NCBI RefSeq assembly: GCF_029227915.1
Contig: NC_079876.1
Span: forward strand, 3,164,001 to 3,228,000
Source of the DNA: Hydractinia symbiolongicarpus
Lineage: Eukaryota > Cnidaria > Hydrozoa > Anthoathecata > Hydractiniidae
Length of the DNA stretch: 64,000 nucleotides
Direction: 5' to 3'
Positions 1 through 10,469 of this stretch are shown piece after piece. How positions within the stretch are numbered: the first letter of the stretch is position 1; every line of letters begins with the position of its first letter. A model generated the notes under the pieces. That model saw only the letters and a list, made by a program, of their open reading frames with translations, was not told where the DNA came from and did not search any database. A program made the translations under genes and the position numbers.

Positions 1-3000
1 GCCGGCAAACGAAAACCTGCGATTTCCAGTAAATCCCGGACTCGGTCCGTATAGTCAAAAGTATACAAAGAGAGTACCCAGGGAGTAAACTAATTTCCCA
101 AACGATTTTTTAAATTATTATTTCACCACTAAAGCCCATGAGACTTGTAGATTTTAAAAATGTTTTCATTTTTGATGAGACGCTAAATAAAAGAAGTTTA
201 ATCGCCGGCAAACGAAAACCGCAATTTCCCGTAAATCCCGGTCTCGGCCAGTATAGTCAAAAGTATACAAAGAAAGTACCCAGGGTGTAAACTCATTTCC
301 CGAACGATTTTTTAAATTATTTTTTCACCACTAAAACGCATGAGACGTGTAGTTTTCAAAAATGTTTTCATTTTTGATGAGACGATGAATAAAAGAAGTT
401 TAATCGTCGGCAAACGAAAACCTGCGATTTCCCGTAAATCCCGTGCTCGGCCCGTATAGTCAAAAGTATACAAAGAAAGTACCCAGGGAGTAAACTCATT
501 TCCCAAACGATTTTTTAAATTATTATTTCACCACTAAAGCCCATGAGACTTGTAGATTTTAAAAATGTTTTCATTTTTGATGAGACGCTAAATAAAAGAA
601 GTTTAATCGCCGGCAAACGAAAACCGCAATTTCCCGTAAATCGCGGTCTCGGCCAGTATAGTCGAATGTATACAAAGAATGTACCCAGGAAGTAAACTCA
701 TTTCCCGAACGATTTTTTAAATTTTTTTTTCACCACTAAAACGCATGAGACTTGTAGTTTTTAAAAATGTTTTCATTTTTGATGAGACGCTGAATAAAAC
801 AAGTTTAATCGCCGGCAAACCAAAACCTGCGATTTCCCGTAAATCCCGTACTCGGCCCGTATAGTCAAAAGTATACAAAGAAAGTACCCAGGGAGTAAAC
901 TAATTTCCCAAACGATTTTTTAAATTATTATTTCACCACTAAAGCCCATGAGACTTGTAGTTTTAAAAATGTTTTCATTTTTGATGAGACTCTTAATAAA
1001 AGAGGTTTAATTGCAGGCAAACGAAATCCCGCGATTTCCTGTAAATCCCGTGCTCGGCCCGTATAGTCAAAAGTATACAAAGAAAGTACCCAGGGAGTAA
1101 ACTCATTTCCCAAACGATTTTTTAAATTATTATTTCACCACTAAAGCCCATGAGACTTGTAGATTTTAAAAATGTTTTCATTTTTGATGAGACGCTAAAT
1201 AAAAGAAGTTTAATCGCCGGCAAACGAAAACCGCAATTTCCCGTAAATCCCGGTCTCGGCCAGTATAGTCGAATGTATACAAGGAAAGTACCCAGGAAGT
1301 AAACTCATTTCCCGAACGATTTTTTAAATTTTTTTTTCACCACTAAAACGCACGAGACTTGTAGTTTTTAAAAATGTTTTCATTTTTGATGAGACGCTGA
1401 ATAAAACAAGTTTAATCGCCGGCAAACCAAAACCTGCGATTTCCCGTAAATCCCGGACTCGGCCCGTATAGTCAAAAGTATACAAAGAAAGTACCCAGGG
1501 AGTAAACTAATTTCCCAAACGATTTTTTAAATTATTATTTCACCACTAAAGCCCATGAGACTTGTAGTTTTAAAAATGTTTTCATTTTTGATGAGACTCT
1601 TAATAAAAGAGGTTTAATTGCAGGCAAACGAAATCCCGCGATTTCCCGTAAATCCCGGGCTTGGCCCGTATAGTCGAATGTATACAAAGAAAGTACCCAG
1701 GAAGTAAACTCATTCCCCGAACGATTTTTTAAATTTTTTATTCACCACTAAAACGCATGAGACTTGTAGTTTTCAAAAATGTTTTCATTTTTGATGAGAC
1801 GCTGAATAAAAGAAGTTTAATCGCCGGCAAACGAAAACCTGCGATTTCCAGTAAATCCCGGACTCGGTCCGTATAGTCAAAAGTATACAAAGAGAGTACC
1901 CAGGGTGTAAACTCATTTCCCGAACGATTTTTTAAATTATTTTTTCACCACTAAAACGCATGAGACTTGTAGTTTTCAAAAATGTTTTCATTTTTGATGA
2001 GACGCTGAATAAAAGAAGTTTAATCGCCGGCAAACGAAAACCTGCGATTTCCTGTAAATCCCGGACTCGGCCCGTATAGTCAAAAGTATACAAAGAAAGT
2101 ACCCAGGGAGTAAACTCATTTCCCAAACGATTTTTTAAATTATTATTTCACCAGTAAAGCCCATGAGACTTGTAGTTTTTAAAAATGTGTTCATTTTTGA
2201 TGAGACGCTGAATAAAAGAAGTTTAATCGCCGGCAAACGAAAACCCGCGACTTCCCGTAAATCCCGGACTCGGCCCGTATAGTCAAAAGTATACAAAGAA
2301 AGTACCCAGGGAGTAAACTCATTTCCCGAACGATTTTATAAATTATTTTTTCACCACTAAAACGTATGAGACTTGTAGTTTTCAAAAATGTTTTCATTTT
2401 TGATGAGACGCTGAATAAAAGAAGTTTAATCGCCGGCAAACGAAAACCTGCGATTTCCCGTAAATCCCGGACTCGGCCCGTATAGTCAAAAGTATACAAA
2501 GAAAGTACCCAGGGTGTAAACTCATTTCCCGAACGATTTTTTAAATTATTTTTTCACCACTAAAACGCATGAGACGTGTAGTTTTCAAAAATGTTTTCAT
2601 TTTTGATGAGACGATGAATAAAAGAAGTTTAGTCGCCGGCAAACGAAAACCTGCGATTTCCCGTAAATCCCGTGCTCGGCCCGTATAGTCAAAAGTATAC
2701 AAAGAAAGTACCCAGGGAGTAAACTCATTTCCCAAACGATTTTTTAAATTATTATTTCACCACTAAAGCCCATGAGACTTGTAGATTTTAAAAATGTTTT
2801 CATTTTTGATGAGACGCTAAATAAAAGAAGTTTAATCGCCGGCAAACGAAAACCGCAATTTCCCGTAAATCCCGGTCTCGGCCCGTATAGTCGAATGTAT
2901 ACAAAGAAAGTACCCAGGAAGTAAACTCATTTCCCGAACGATTTTTTAAATTTTTTTTTCACCACTAAAACGCATGAGACTTGTAGTTTTCAAAAATGTT

Positions 3001-3443
3001 TTCATTTTGATGAGACGCTGAATAAAAGAAGTTTAATCGCCGGCAAACCAAAACCTGCGATTTCCCGTAAATCCCGGACTCGGCCCGTATAGTCAAAAGT
3101 ATACAAAGAAAGTACCCAGGGAGTAAACTAATTTCCCAAACGATTTTTTAAATTATTATTTCACCACTAAAGCCCATGAGACTTGTAGATTTTAAAAATG
3201 TTTTCATTTTTGATGAGACGCTAAATAAAAGAAGTTTAATCGCCGGCAAACGAAAACCGCAATTTCCCGTAAATCCCGGTCTCGGCCAGTATAGTCAAAA
3301 GTATACAAAGAAAGTACCCAGGGTGTAAACTCATTTCCCGAACGATTTTTTAAATTATTTTTTCACCACTAAAACGCATGAGACGTGTAGTTTTCAAAAA
3401 TGTTTTCATTTTTGATGAGACGATGAATAAAAGAAGTTTAATC
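1..3443 (+). repeat. 17-monomer higher-order repeat, copy 1
   Basis: The 17 monomers at 1-3443 recur in the same order from 3444. Paired landmarks spaced 3443 bp apart include TTGCAGG at 1011/4454 and 1618/5061, the T-deleted TTCATTTTGATG at about 3001/6444, and the TTTTATAAATT variant near 2333/5776. It mixes alpha and beta monomers with a distinctive subfamily carrying GTCGAATGTATAC and CAGGAAGTAAAC. Its last two monomers (about 3040-3443) run into a near copy of monomers 1-2, so a further two-monomer repetition is embedded at the boundary. Confidence 0.9.
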
Positions 3444-6400
3444 GCCGGCAAACGAAAACCTGCGATTTCCAGTAAATCCCGGACTCGGTCCGTATAGTCA
3501 AAAGTATACAAAGAGAGTACCCAGGGAGTAAACTAATTTCCCAAACGATTTTTTAAATTATTATTTCACCACTAAAGCCCATGAGACTTGTAGATTTTAA
3601 AAATGTTTTCATTTTTGATGAGACGCTAAATAAAAGAAGTTTAATCGCCGGCAAACGAAAACCGCAATTTCCCGTAAATCCCGGTCTCGGCCAGTATAGT
3701 CAAAAGTATACAAAGAAAGTACCCAGGGTGTAAACTCATTTCCCGAACGATTTTTTAAATTATTTTTTCACCACTAAAACGCATGAGACGTGTAGTTTTC
3801 AAAAATGTTTTCATTTTTGATGAGACGATGAATAAAAGAAGTTTAATCGCCGGCAAACGAAAACCTGCGATTTCCCGTAAATCCCGTGCTCGGCCCGTAT
3901 AGTCAAAAGTATACAAAGAAAGTACCCAGGGAGTAAACTCATTTCCCAAACGATTTTTTAAATTATTATTTCACCACTAAAGCCCATGAGACTTGTAGAT
4001 TTTAAAAATGTTTTCATTTTTGATGAGACGCTAAATAAAAGAAGTTTAATCGCCGGCAAACGAAAACCGCAATTTCCCGTAAATCCCGGTCTCGGCCAGT
4101 ATAGTCGAATGTATACAAAGAAAGTACCCAGGAAGTAAACTCATTTCCCGAACGATTTTTTAAATTTTTTTTTCACCACTAAAACGCATGAGACTTGTAG
4201 TTTTTAAAAATGTTTTCATTTTTGATGAGACGCTGAATAAAACAAGTTTAATTGCCGGCAAACCAAAACCTGCGATTTCCCGTAAATCCCGGACTCGGCC
4301 CGTATAGTCAAAAGTATACAAAGAAAGTACCCAGGGAGTAAACTAATTTCCCAAACGATTTTTTAAATTATTATTTCACCACTAAAGCCCATGAGACTTG
4401 TAGTTTTAAAAATGTTTTCATTTTTGATGAGACTCTTAATAAAAGAGGTTTAATTGCAGGCAAACGAAATCCCGCGATTTCCTGTAAATCCCGTGCTCGG
4501 CCCGTATAGTCAAAAGTATACAAAGAAAGTACCCAGGGAGTAAACTCATTTCCCAAACGATTTTTTAAATTATTATTTCACCACTAAAGCCCATGAGACT
4601 TGTAGATTTTAAAAATGTTTTCATTTTTGATGAGACGCTAAATAAAAGAAGTTTAATCGCCGGCAAACGAAAACCGCAATTTCCCGTAAATCCCGGTCTC
4701 GGCCAGTATAGTCGAATGTATACAAAGAAAGTACCCAGGAAGTAAACTCATTTCCCGAACGATTTTTTAAATTTTTTTTTCACCACTAAAACGCATGAGA
4801 CTTGTAGTTTTTAAAAATGTTTTCATTTTTGATGAGACGCTGAATAAAACAAGTTTAATCGCCGGCAAACCAAAACCTGCGATTTCCCGTAAATCCCGGA
4901 CTCGGCCCGTATAGTCAAAAGTATACAAAGAAAGTACCCAGGGAGTAAACTAATTTCCCAAACGATTTTTTAAATTATTATTTCACCACTAAAGCCCATG
5001 AGACTTGTAGTTTTAAAAATGTTTTCATTTTTGATGAGACTCTTAATAAAAGAGGTTTAATTGCAGGCAAACGAAATCCCGCGATTTCCCGTAAATCCTG
5101 GGCTTGGCCCGTATAGTCGAATGTATACAAAGAAAGTACCCAGGAAGTAAACTCATTCCCCGAACGATTTTTTAAATTTTTTATTCACCACTAAAACGCA
5201 TGAGACTTGTAGTTTTCAAAAATGTTTTCATTTTTGATGAGACGCTGAATAAAAGAAGTTTAATCGCCGGCAAACGAAAACCTGCGATTTCCAGTAAATC
5301 CCGGACTCGGTCCGTATAGTCAAAAGTATACAAAGAGAGTACCCAGGGTGTAAACTCATTTCCCGAACGATTTTTTAAATTATTTTTTCACCACTAAAAC
5401 GCATGAGACTTGTAGTTTTCAAAAATGTTTTCATTTTTGATGAGACGCTGAATAAAAGAAGTTTAATCGCCGGCAAACGAAAACCTGCGATTTCCTGTAA
5501 ATCCCGGACTCGGCCCGTATAGTCAAAAGTATACAAAGAAAGTACCCAGGGAGTAAACTCATTTCCCAAACGATTTTTTAAATTATTATTTCACCAGTAA
5601 AGCCCATGAGACTTGTAGTTTTTAAAAATGTGTTCATTTTTAATGAGACGCTGAATAAAAGAAGTTTAATCGCCGGCAAACGAAAACCCGCGGCTTCCCG
5701 TAAATCCCGGACTCGGCCCGTATAGTCAAAAGTATACAAAGAAAGTACCCAGGGAGTAAACTCATTTCCCGAACGATTTTATAAATTATTTTTTCACCAC
5801 TAAAACGTATGAGACTTGTAGTTTTCAAAAATGTTTTCATTTTTGATGAGACGCTGAATAAAAGAAGTTTAATCGCCGGCAAACGAAAACCTGCGATTTC
5901 CCGTAAATCCCGGACTCGGCCCGTATAGTCAAAAGTATACAAAGAAAGTACCCAGGGTGTAAACTCATTTCCCGAACGATTTTTTAAATTATTTTTTCAC
6001 CACTAAAACGCATGAGACATGTAGTTTTCAAAAATGTTTTCATTTTTGATGAGACGATGAATAAAAGAAGTTTAGTCGCCGGCAAACGAAAACCTGCGAT
6101 TTCCCGTAAATCCCGTGCTCGGCCCGTATAGTCAAAAGTATACAAAGAAAGTACCCAGGGAGTAAACTCATTTCCCAAACGATTTTTTAAATTATTATTT
6201 CACCACTAAAGCCCATGAGACTTGTAGATTTTAAAAATGTTTTCATTTTTGATGAGACGCTAAATAAAAGAAGTTTAATCGCCGGCAAACGAAAACCGCA
6301 ATTTCCCGTAAATCCCGGTCTCGGCCCGTATAGTCGAATGTATACAAAGAAAGTACCCAGGAAGTAAACTCATTTCCCGAACGAGTTTTTAAATTTTTTT

Positions 6401-6627
6401 TTCACCACTAAAACGCATGAGACTTGTAGTTTTCAAAAATGTTTTCATTTTGATGAGACGCTGAATAAAAGAAGTTTATTCGCCGGCAAACCAAAACCTG
6501 CGATTTCCCGTAAATCCCGGACTCGGCCCGTATAGTCAAAAGTATACAAAGAAAGTACCCAGGGAGTAAACTAATTTCCCAAACGATTTTTTAAATTATT
6601 ATTTCACCACTAAAGCCCATGAGACTT
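3444..6627 (+). repeat. 17-monomer higher-order repeat, copy 2 (3' truncated)
   Basis: It follows copy 1 at an offset of 3443 bp. By eye I noted about a dozen substitutions, such as CGTCGG to CGCCGG, TCGCGG to CCCGG, GACGTGTAG to GACATGTAG and TGATGAG to TAATGAG. Identity ends at about 6628. There copy 1 continues with AGATTTTAAAAATG, while this copy switches to GTTTTAAAAATG and a TTGCAGG monomer that resembles about 1562 onward. That switch is a recombination breakpoint in register with the monomer. Confidence 0.88.
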
Positions 6628-7179
6628 GTAGTTTTAAAAATGTTTTCATTTTTGATGAGACGCTTAATAAAAGAGGTTTAATTGCAGGCAAACGAAATCC
6701 CGCGATTTCCCGTAAATCCCGGGCTTGGCCCGTATAGTCGAATGTATACAAAGAAAGTACCCAGGAAGTAAACTCATTCCCCGAACGATTTTTTAAATTT
6801 TTTATTCACCACTAAAACGCATGAGACTTGTAGTTTTCAAAAATGTTTTCATTTTTGATGAGACGCTGAATAAAAGAAGTTTAATCGCCGGCAAACGAAA
6901 ACCTGCGATTTCCAGTAAATCCCAGACTCGGTCCGTATAGTCAAAAGTATACAAAGAGAGTACCCAGGGTGTAAACTCATTTCCCGAACGATTTTTTAAA
7001 TTATTTTTTTACCACTAAAAAGCATGAGACTTGTAGCTTTCAAAAATGTTTTCATTTTTGATAAGACGCTGAATAAAAGAAGTTTAATCGCCGGCAAACG
7101 AAAACCTGCGATTTCCCGTAAATCCTGGACTCGGCCCGTATAGTCAAAAGTATACAAATAAAGTACCCAGGGAGTAAAC
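6628..7179 (+). repeat. Satellite segment joining two HOR domains
   Basis: These are ordinary monomers of the GTCGAATG/CAGGAAG and AAAAAGCATGAG subfamilies. The segment is nearly the same as 57.5-58.1 kb and 60.4-60.95 kb (offset 50,918 bp for the monomer at 6996/57914). It carries small private changes such as GTAGCTTTC and GATAAGACG near 7036-7064. No gene is present. Confidence 0.8.
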
Positions 7180-7989
7180 TCATTTCCCAAACGATTTTTT
7201 AAATTATTTTTTCACCACTAAAACGTATGAGACTTGTAGTTTTCAAAAATGTTTTCATTTTTGATGAGAGGCTGAATAAAAGAAGTTTAATCGCCGGCAA
7301 ACGAAAACCTGCGATTTCCCGTAAATCCCGGACTCGGCCCGTATAGTCAAAAGTATACAAAGAAAGTACCCAGGGTGTAAACTCATTTCCCGAACGATTT
7401 TTTAAATTATTTTTTCACCACTAAAACGCATGAGACGTGTAGTTTTCAAAAATGTTTTCATTTTTGATGAGACGATGAATAAAAGAAGTTTAATCGCCGG
7501 CAAACGAAAACCTGCGATTTCCCGTAAATCCCGTGCTCGGCCCGTATAGTCAAAAGTATACAAAGAAAGTACCCAGGGAGTAAACTCATTTCCCAAACGA
7601 TTTTTTAAATTATTATTTCACCACTAAAGCCCATGAGACTTGTAGATTTTAAAAATGTTTTCATTTTTGATGAGACGCTAAATAAAAGAAGTTTAATCGC
7701 CGGCAAACGAAAACCGCAATTTCCCGTAAATCCCGGTCTCGGCCCGTATAGTCGAATGTATACAAAGAAAGTACCCAGGAAGTAAACTCATTTCCCGAAC
7801 GATTTTTTAAATTTTTTTTTCACCACTAAAACGCATGAGACTTGTAGTTTCCAAAAATGTTTTCATTTTGATGAGACGCTGAATAAAAGAAGTTTAATCG
7901 CCGGCAAACCAAAACCTGCGATTTCCCGTAAATCCCGTACTCGGCCCGTATAGTCAAAAGTATACAAAGAAAGTACCCAGGGAGTAAAC
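7180..7989 (+). repeat. 4-monomer HOR (810 bp), copy 1
   Basis: Four monomers recur 810 bp downstream. Shared private markers include AACGTATGAG with GATGAGAGGCTG (about 7231 and 8041), GACGTGTAG with GACGATGAAT (about 7434 and 8244), and TTTCCAAAAATG with the one-base-short TTCATTTTGATG (about 7850 and 8660). Confidence 0.87.
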
Positions 7990-8783
7990 TCATTTCCCAA
8001 ACGATTTTTTAAATTATTTTTTCACCACTAAAACGTATGAGACTTGTAGTTTTCAAAAATGTTTTCATTTTTGATGAGAGGCTGAATAAAAGAAGTTTAA
8101 TCGCCGGCAAACGAAAACCTGCGATTTCCCGTAAATCCCGGACTCGGCCCGTATAGTCAAAAGTATACAAAGAAAGTACCCAGGGTGTAAACTCATTTCC
8201 CGAACGATTTTTTAAATTATTTTTTCACCACTAAAACGCATGAGACGTGTAGTTTTCAAAAATGTTTTCATTTTTGATGAGACGATGAATAAAAGAAGTT
8301 TAATCGCCGGCAAACGAAAACCTGCGATTTCCCGTAAATCCCGTGCTCGGCCCGTATAGTCAAAAGTATACAAAGAAAGTACCCAGGGAGTAAACTCATT
8401 TCCCAAACGATTTTTTAAATTATTATTTCACCACTAAAGCCCATGAGACTTGTAGATTTTAAAAATGTTTTCATTTTTGATGAGACGCTAAATAAAAGAA
8501 GTTTAATCGCCGGCAAACGAAAACCGCAATTTCCCGTAAATCCCGGTCTCGGCCCGTATAGTCGAATGTATACAAAGAAAGTACCCAGGAAGTAAACTCA
8601 TTTCCCGAACGATTTTTTAAATTTTTTTTTCACCACTAAAACGCATGAGACTTGTAGTTTCCAAAAATGTTTTCATTTTGATGAGACGCTGAATAAAAGA
8701 AGTTTAATCGCCGGCAAACCAAAACCTGCGATTTCCCGTAAATCCCGTACTCGGCCCGTATAGTCAAAAGTATACAAAGAAAT
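7990..8783 (+). repeat. 4-monomer HOR (810 bp), copy 2
   Basis: This copy lies directly after copy 1 at an offset of 810 bp and is virtually identical until about 8783. There it acquires AAATTACCC and AATTTTCC and joins a TTGCAGG-type monomer at 8910. The two copies look like a recent tandem duplication of four monomers. Confidence 0.87.
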
Positions 8784-9251
8784 TACCCAGGGAGTAAACT
8801 AATTTTCCAAACGATTTTTTAAATTATTATTTCACCACTAAAGCCCATGAGACTTGTAGTTTTAAAAATGTTTTCATTTTTGATGAGACGCTTAATAAAA
8901 GAGGTTTAATTGCAGGCAAACGAAATCCAGCGATTTCCCGTAAATCCCGGGCTTGGCCCGTATAGTCGAATGTATACAAAGAAAGTACCCAGGAAGTAAA
9001 CTCATTCCCCGAACGATTTTTTAAATTTTTTATTCACCACTAAAACGCATGAGACTTGTAGTTTTCAAAAATGTTTTCATTTTTGATGAGACGCTGAATA
9101 AAAGAAGTTTAATCGCCGGCAAACGAAAACCTGCGATTTCCAGTAAATCCCAGACTCGGTCCGTATAGTCAAAAGTATACAAAGAGAGTACCCAGGGTGT
9201 AAACTCATTTCCCGAACGATTTTTTAAATTATTTTTTTACCACTAAAAAGC
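8784..9251 (+). repeat. Satellite segment, TTGCAGG and AAAAAGCATG monomers
   Basis: These monomers match the subfamily order of about 6.63-7.1 kb (TTGCAGG at 8910, CAGACTCGGTCC at about 9150, AAAAAGCATGAG at about 9245). The private change AAATCCAGCG at about 8924 separates it from the other copies. No other content is seen. Confidence 0.8.
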
Positions 9252-9860
9252 ATGAGACTTGTAGTTTTCAAAAATGTTTTCATTTTTGATGAGACGCTGA
9301 ATAAAAGAAGTTTAATCGCCGGCAAACGAAAACCTGCGATTTCCCGTAAATCCCGGACTCGGCCCGTATAGTCAAAAGTATACAAAGAGAGTACCCAGGG
9401 TGTAAACTTATTTCCCGAACGATTTTTTAAATTATTTTTTCACCACTAAAACGCATGAGACTTGTAGTTTTCAAAAATGTTTTCATTTTTGATGAGACGC
9501 TGAATAAAAGAAGTTTAATCGCCGGCAAACGAAAACCTGCGATTTCCCGTAAATCCCGGACTCGGCCCGTATAGTCAAACGTATACAAGGAAAGTACCCA
9601 GTGAGTAAACTCATTTCCCTAACGAATTTTTAAATTATTTTTTCACCATTAAAACGCATGAGACTTGTAGTTTTCAAAAATGTTTTCATTTTTGATGAGA
9701 CGCTGAATAAAAGAAGTTTAATCGCTGGCAAACGAAAACCTGCGATTTCCTGTAAATCCCGGACTCGGCCCATATAGTCAAAAGTATACAAAGAAGGTAC
9801 CCAGGGTGTAAACTCATTTCCCGAACGATTTTTTAAATTATTATTTCACCACTAAAGCCC
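9252..9860 (+). repeat. 3-monomer HOR (609 bp), copy 1
   Basis: The three monomers recur at an offset of 609 bp. Shared private markers are GTAAACTTATTTCC (9402 and 10011), GTCAAACGTATAC with CCAGTGAG, CCATTAAAACGC, and TCGCTGGC with TTCCTGTAAAT. Copy 1 has CCCATATAG at about 9770 where copy 2 has CCCGTATAG. Confidence 0.87.
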
Positions 9861-10469
9861 ATGAGACTTGTAGTTTTCAAAAATGTTTTCATTTTTGATG
9901 AGACGCTGAATAAAAGAAGTTTAATCGCCGGCAAACGAAAACCTGCGATTTCCCGTAAATCCCGGACTCGGCCCGTATAGTCAAAAGTATACAAAGAGAG
10001 TACCCAGGGTGTAAACTTATTTCCCGAACGATTTTTTAAATTATTTTTTCACCACTAAAACGCATGAGACTTGTAGTTTTCAAAAATGTTTTCATTTTTG
10101 ATGAGACGCTGAATAAAAGAAGTTTAATCGCCGGCAAACGAAAACCTGCGATTTCCCGTAAATCCCGGACTCGGCCCGTATAGTCAAACGTATACAAGGA
10201 AAGTACCCAGTGAGTAAACTCATTTCCCTAACGAATTTTTAAATTATTTTTTCACCATTAAAACGCATGAGACTTGTAGTTTTCAAAAATGTTTTCATTT
10301 TTGATGAGACGCTGAATAAAAGAAGTTTAATCGCTGGCAAACGAAAACCTGCGATTTCCTGTAAATCCCGGACTCGGCCCGTATAGTCAAAAGTATACAA
10401 AGAAGGTACCCAGGGTGTAAACTCATTTCCCGAACGATTTTTTAAATTATTATTTCACCACTAAAGCCC
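9861..10469 (+). repeat. 3-monomer HOR (609 bp), copy 2
   Basis: Copy 2 follows directly and ends where the alpha marker TTTTTAAAAATG appears at about 10,485. Its first monomer is a chimera: alpha AAAGCCCATGAG is joined to beta TTTTCAAAAATG (9850-9890), which marks the crossover that made the duplication. Confidence 0.85.

Noticed and set aside
312-506. Recurring minus-strand open frame of about 64 codons, seen in dozens of monomers
   Set aside because: It is a product of the repeat. Checked examples start at TTG, created by the CAAACG variant. The frame ends at a TAA found in nearly every monomer. The monomer is 203 bp, which is not a multiple of three, so no frame continues. There is no ribosome-binding or splice context, and variation does not favour silent sites.
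650-690. CENP-B box in the GTCGAATG monomers
   Set aside because: CCCGTATAGTCGAA resembles the reverse complement of the box (CCCG, two bases, T, four bases, CGAA) but has three bases in place of four before CGAA, and most monomers read GTCAAAAG. A near miss only; no functional box was found.
2191-2499. Longer minus-strand open frame of about 102 codons (also at 5640-5942)
   Set aside because: It arises because one monomer has TTTTATAAA in place of TTTTTTAAA, which removes the usual stop and lets the frame run into the next monomer in another register. It is the same satellite sequence read in two frames.
3001-3020. TTCATTTTGATG one-base-short variant as a regulatory motif
   Set aside because: It is a subfamily marker (also near 6,444, 7,864, 8,674, 57,364 and 60,204) that spread with its monomer through duplication.
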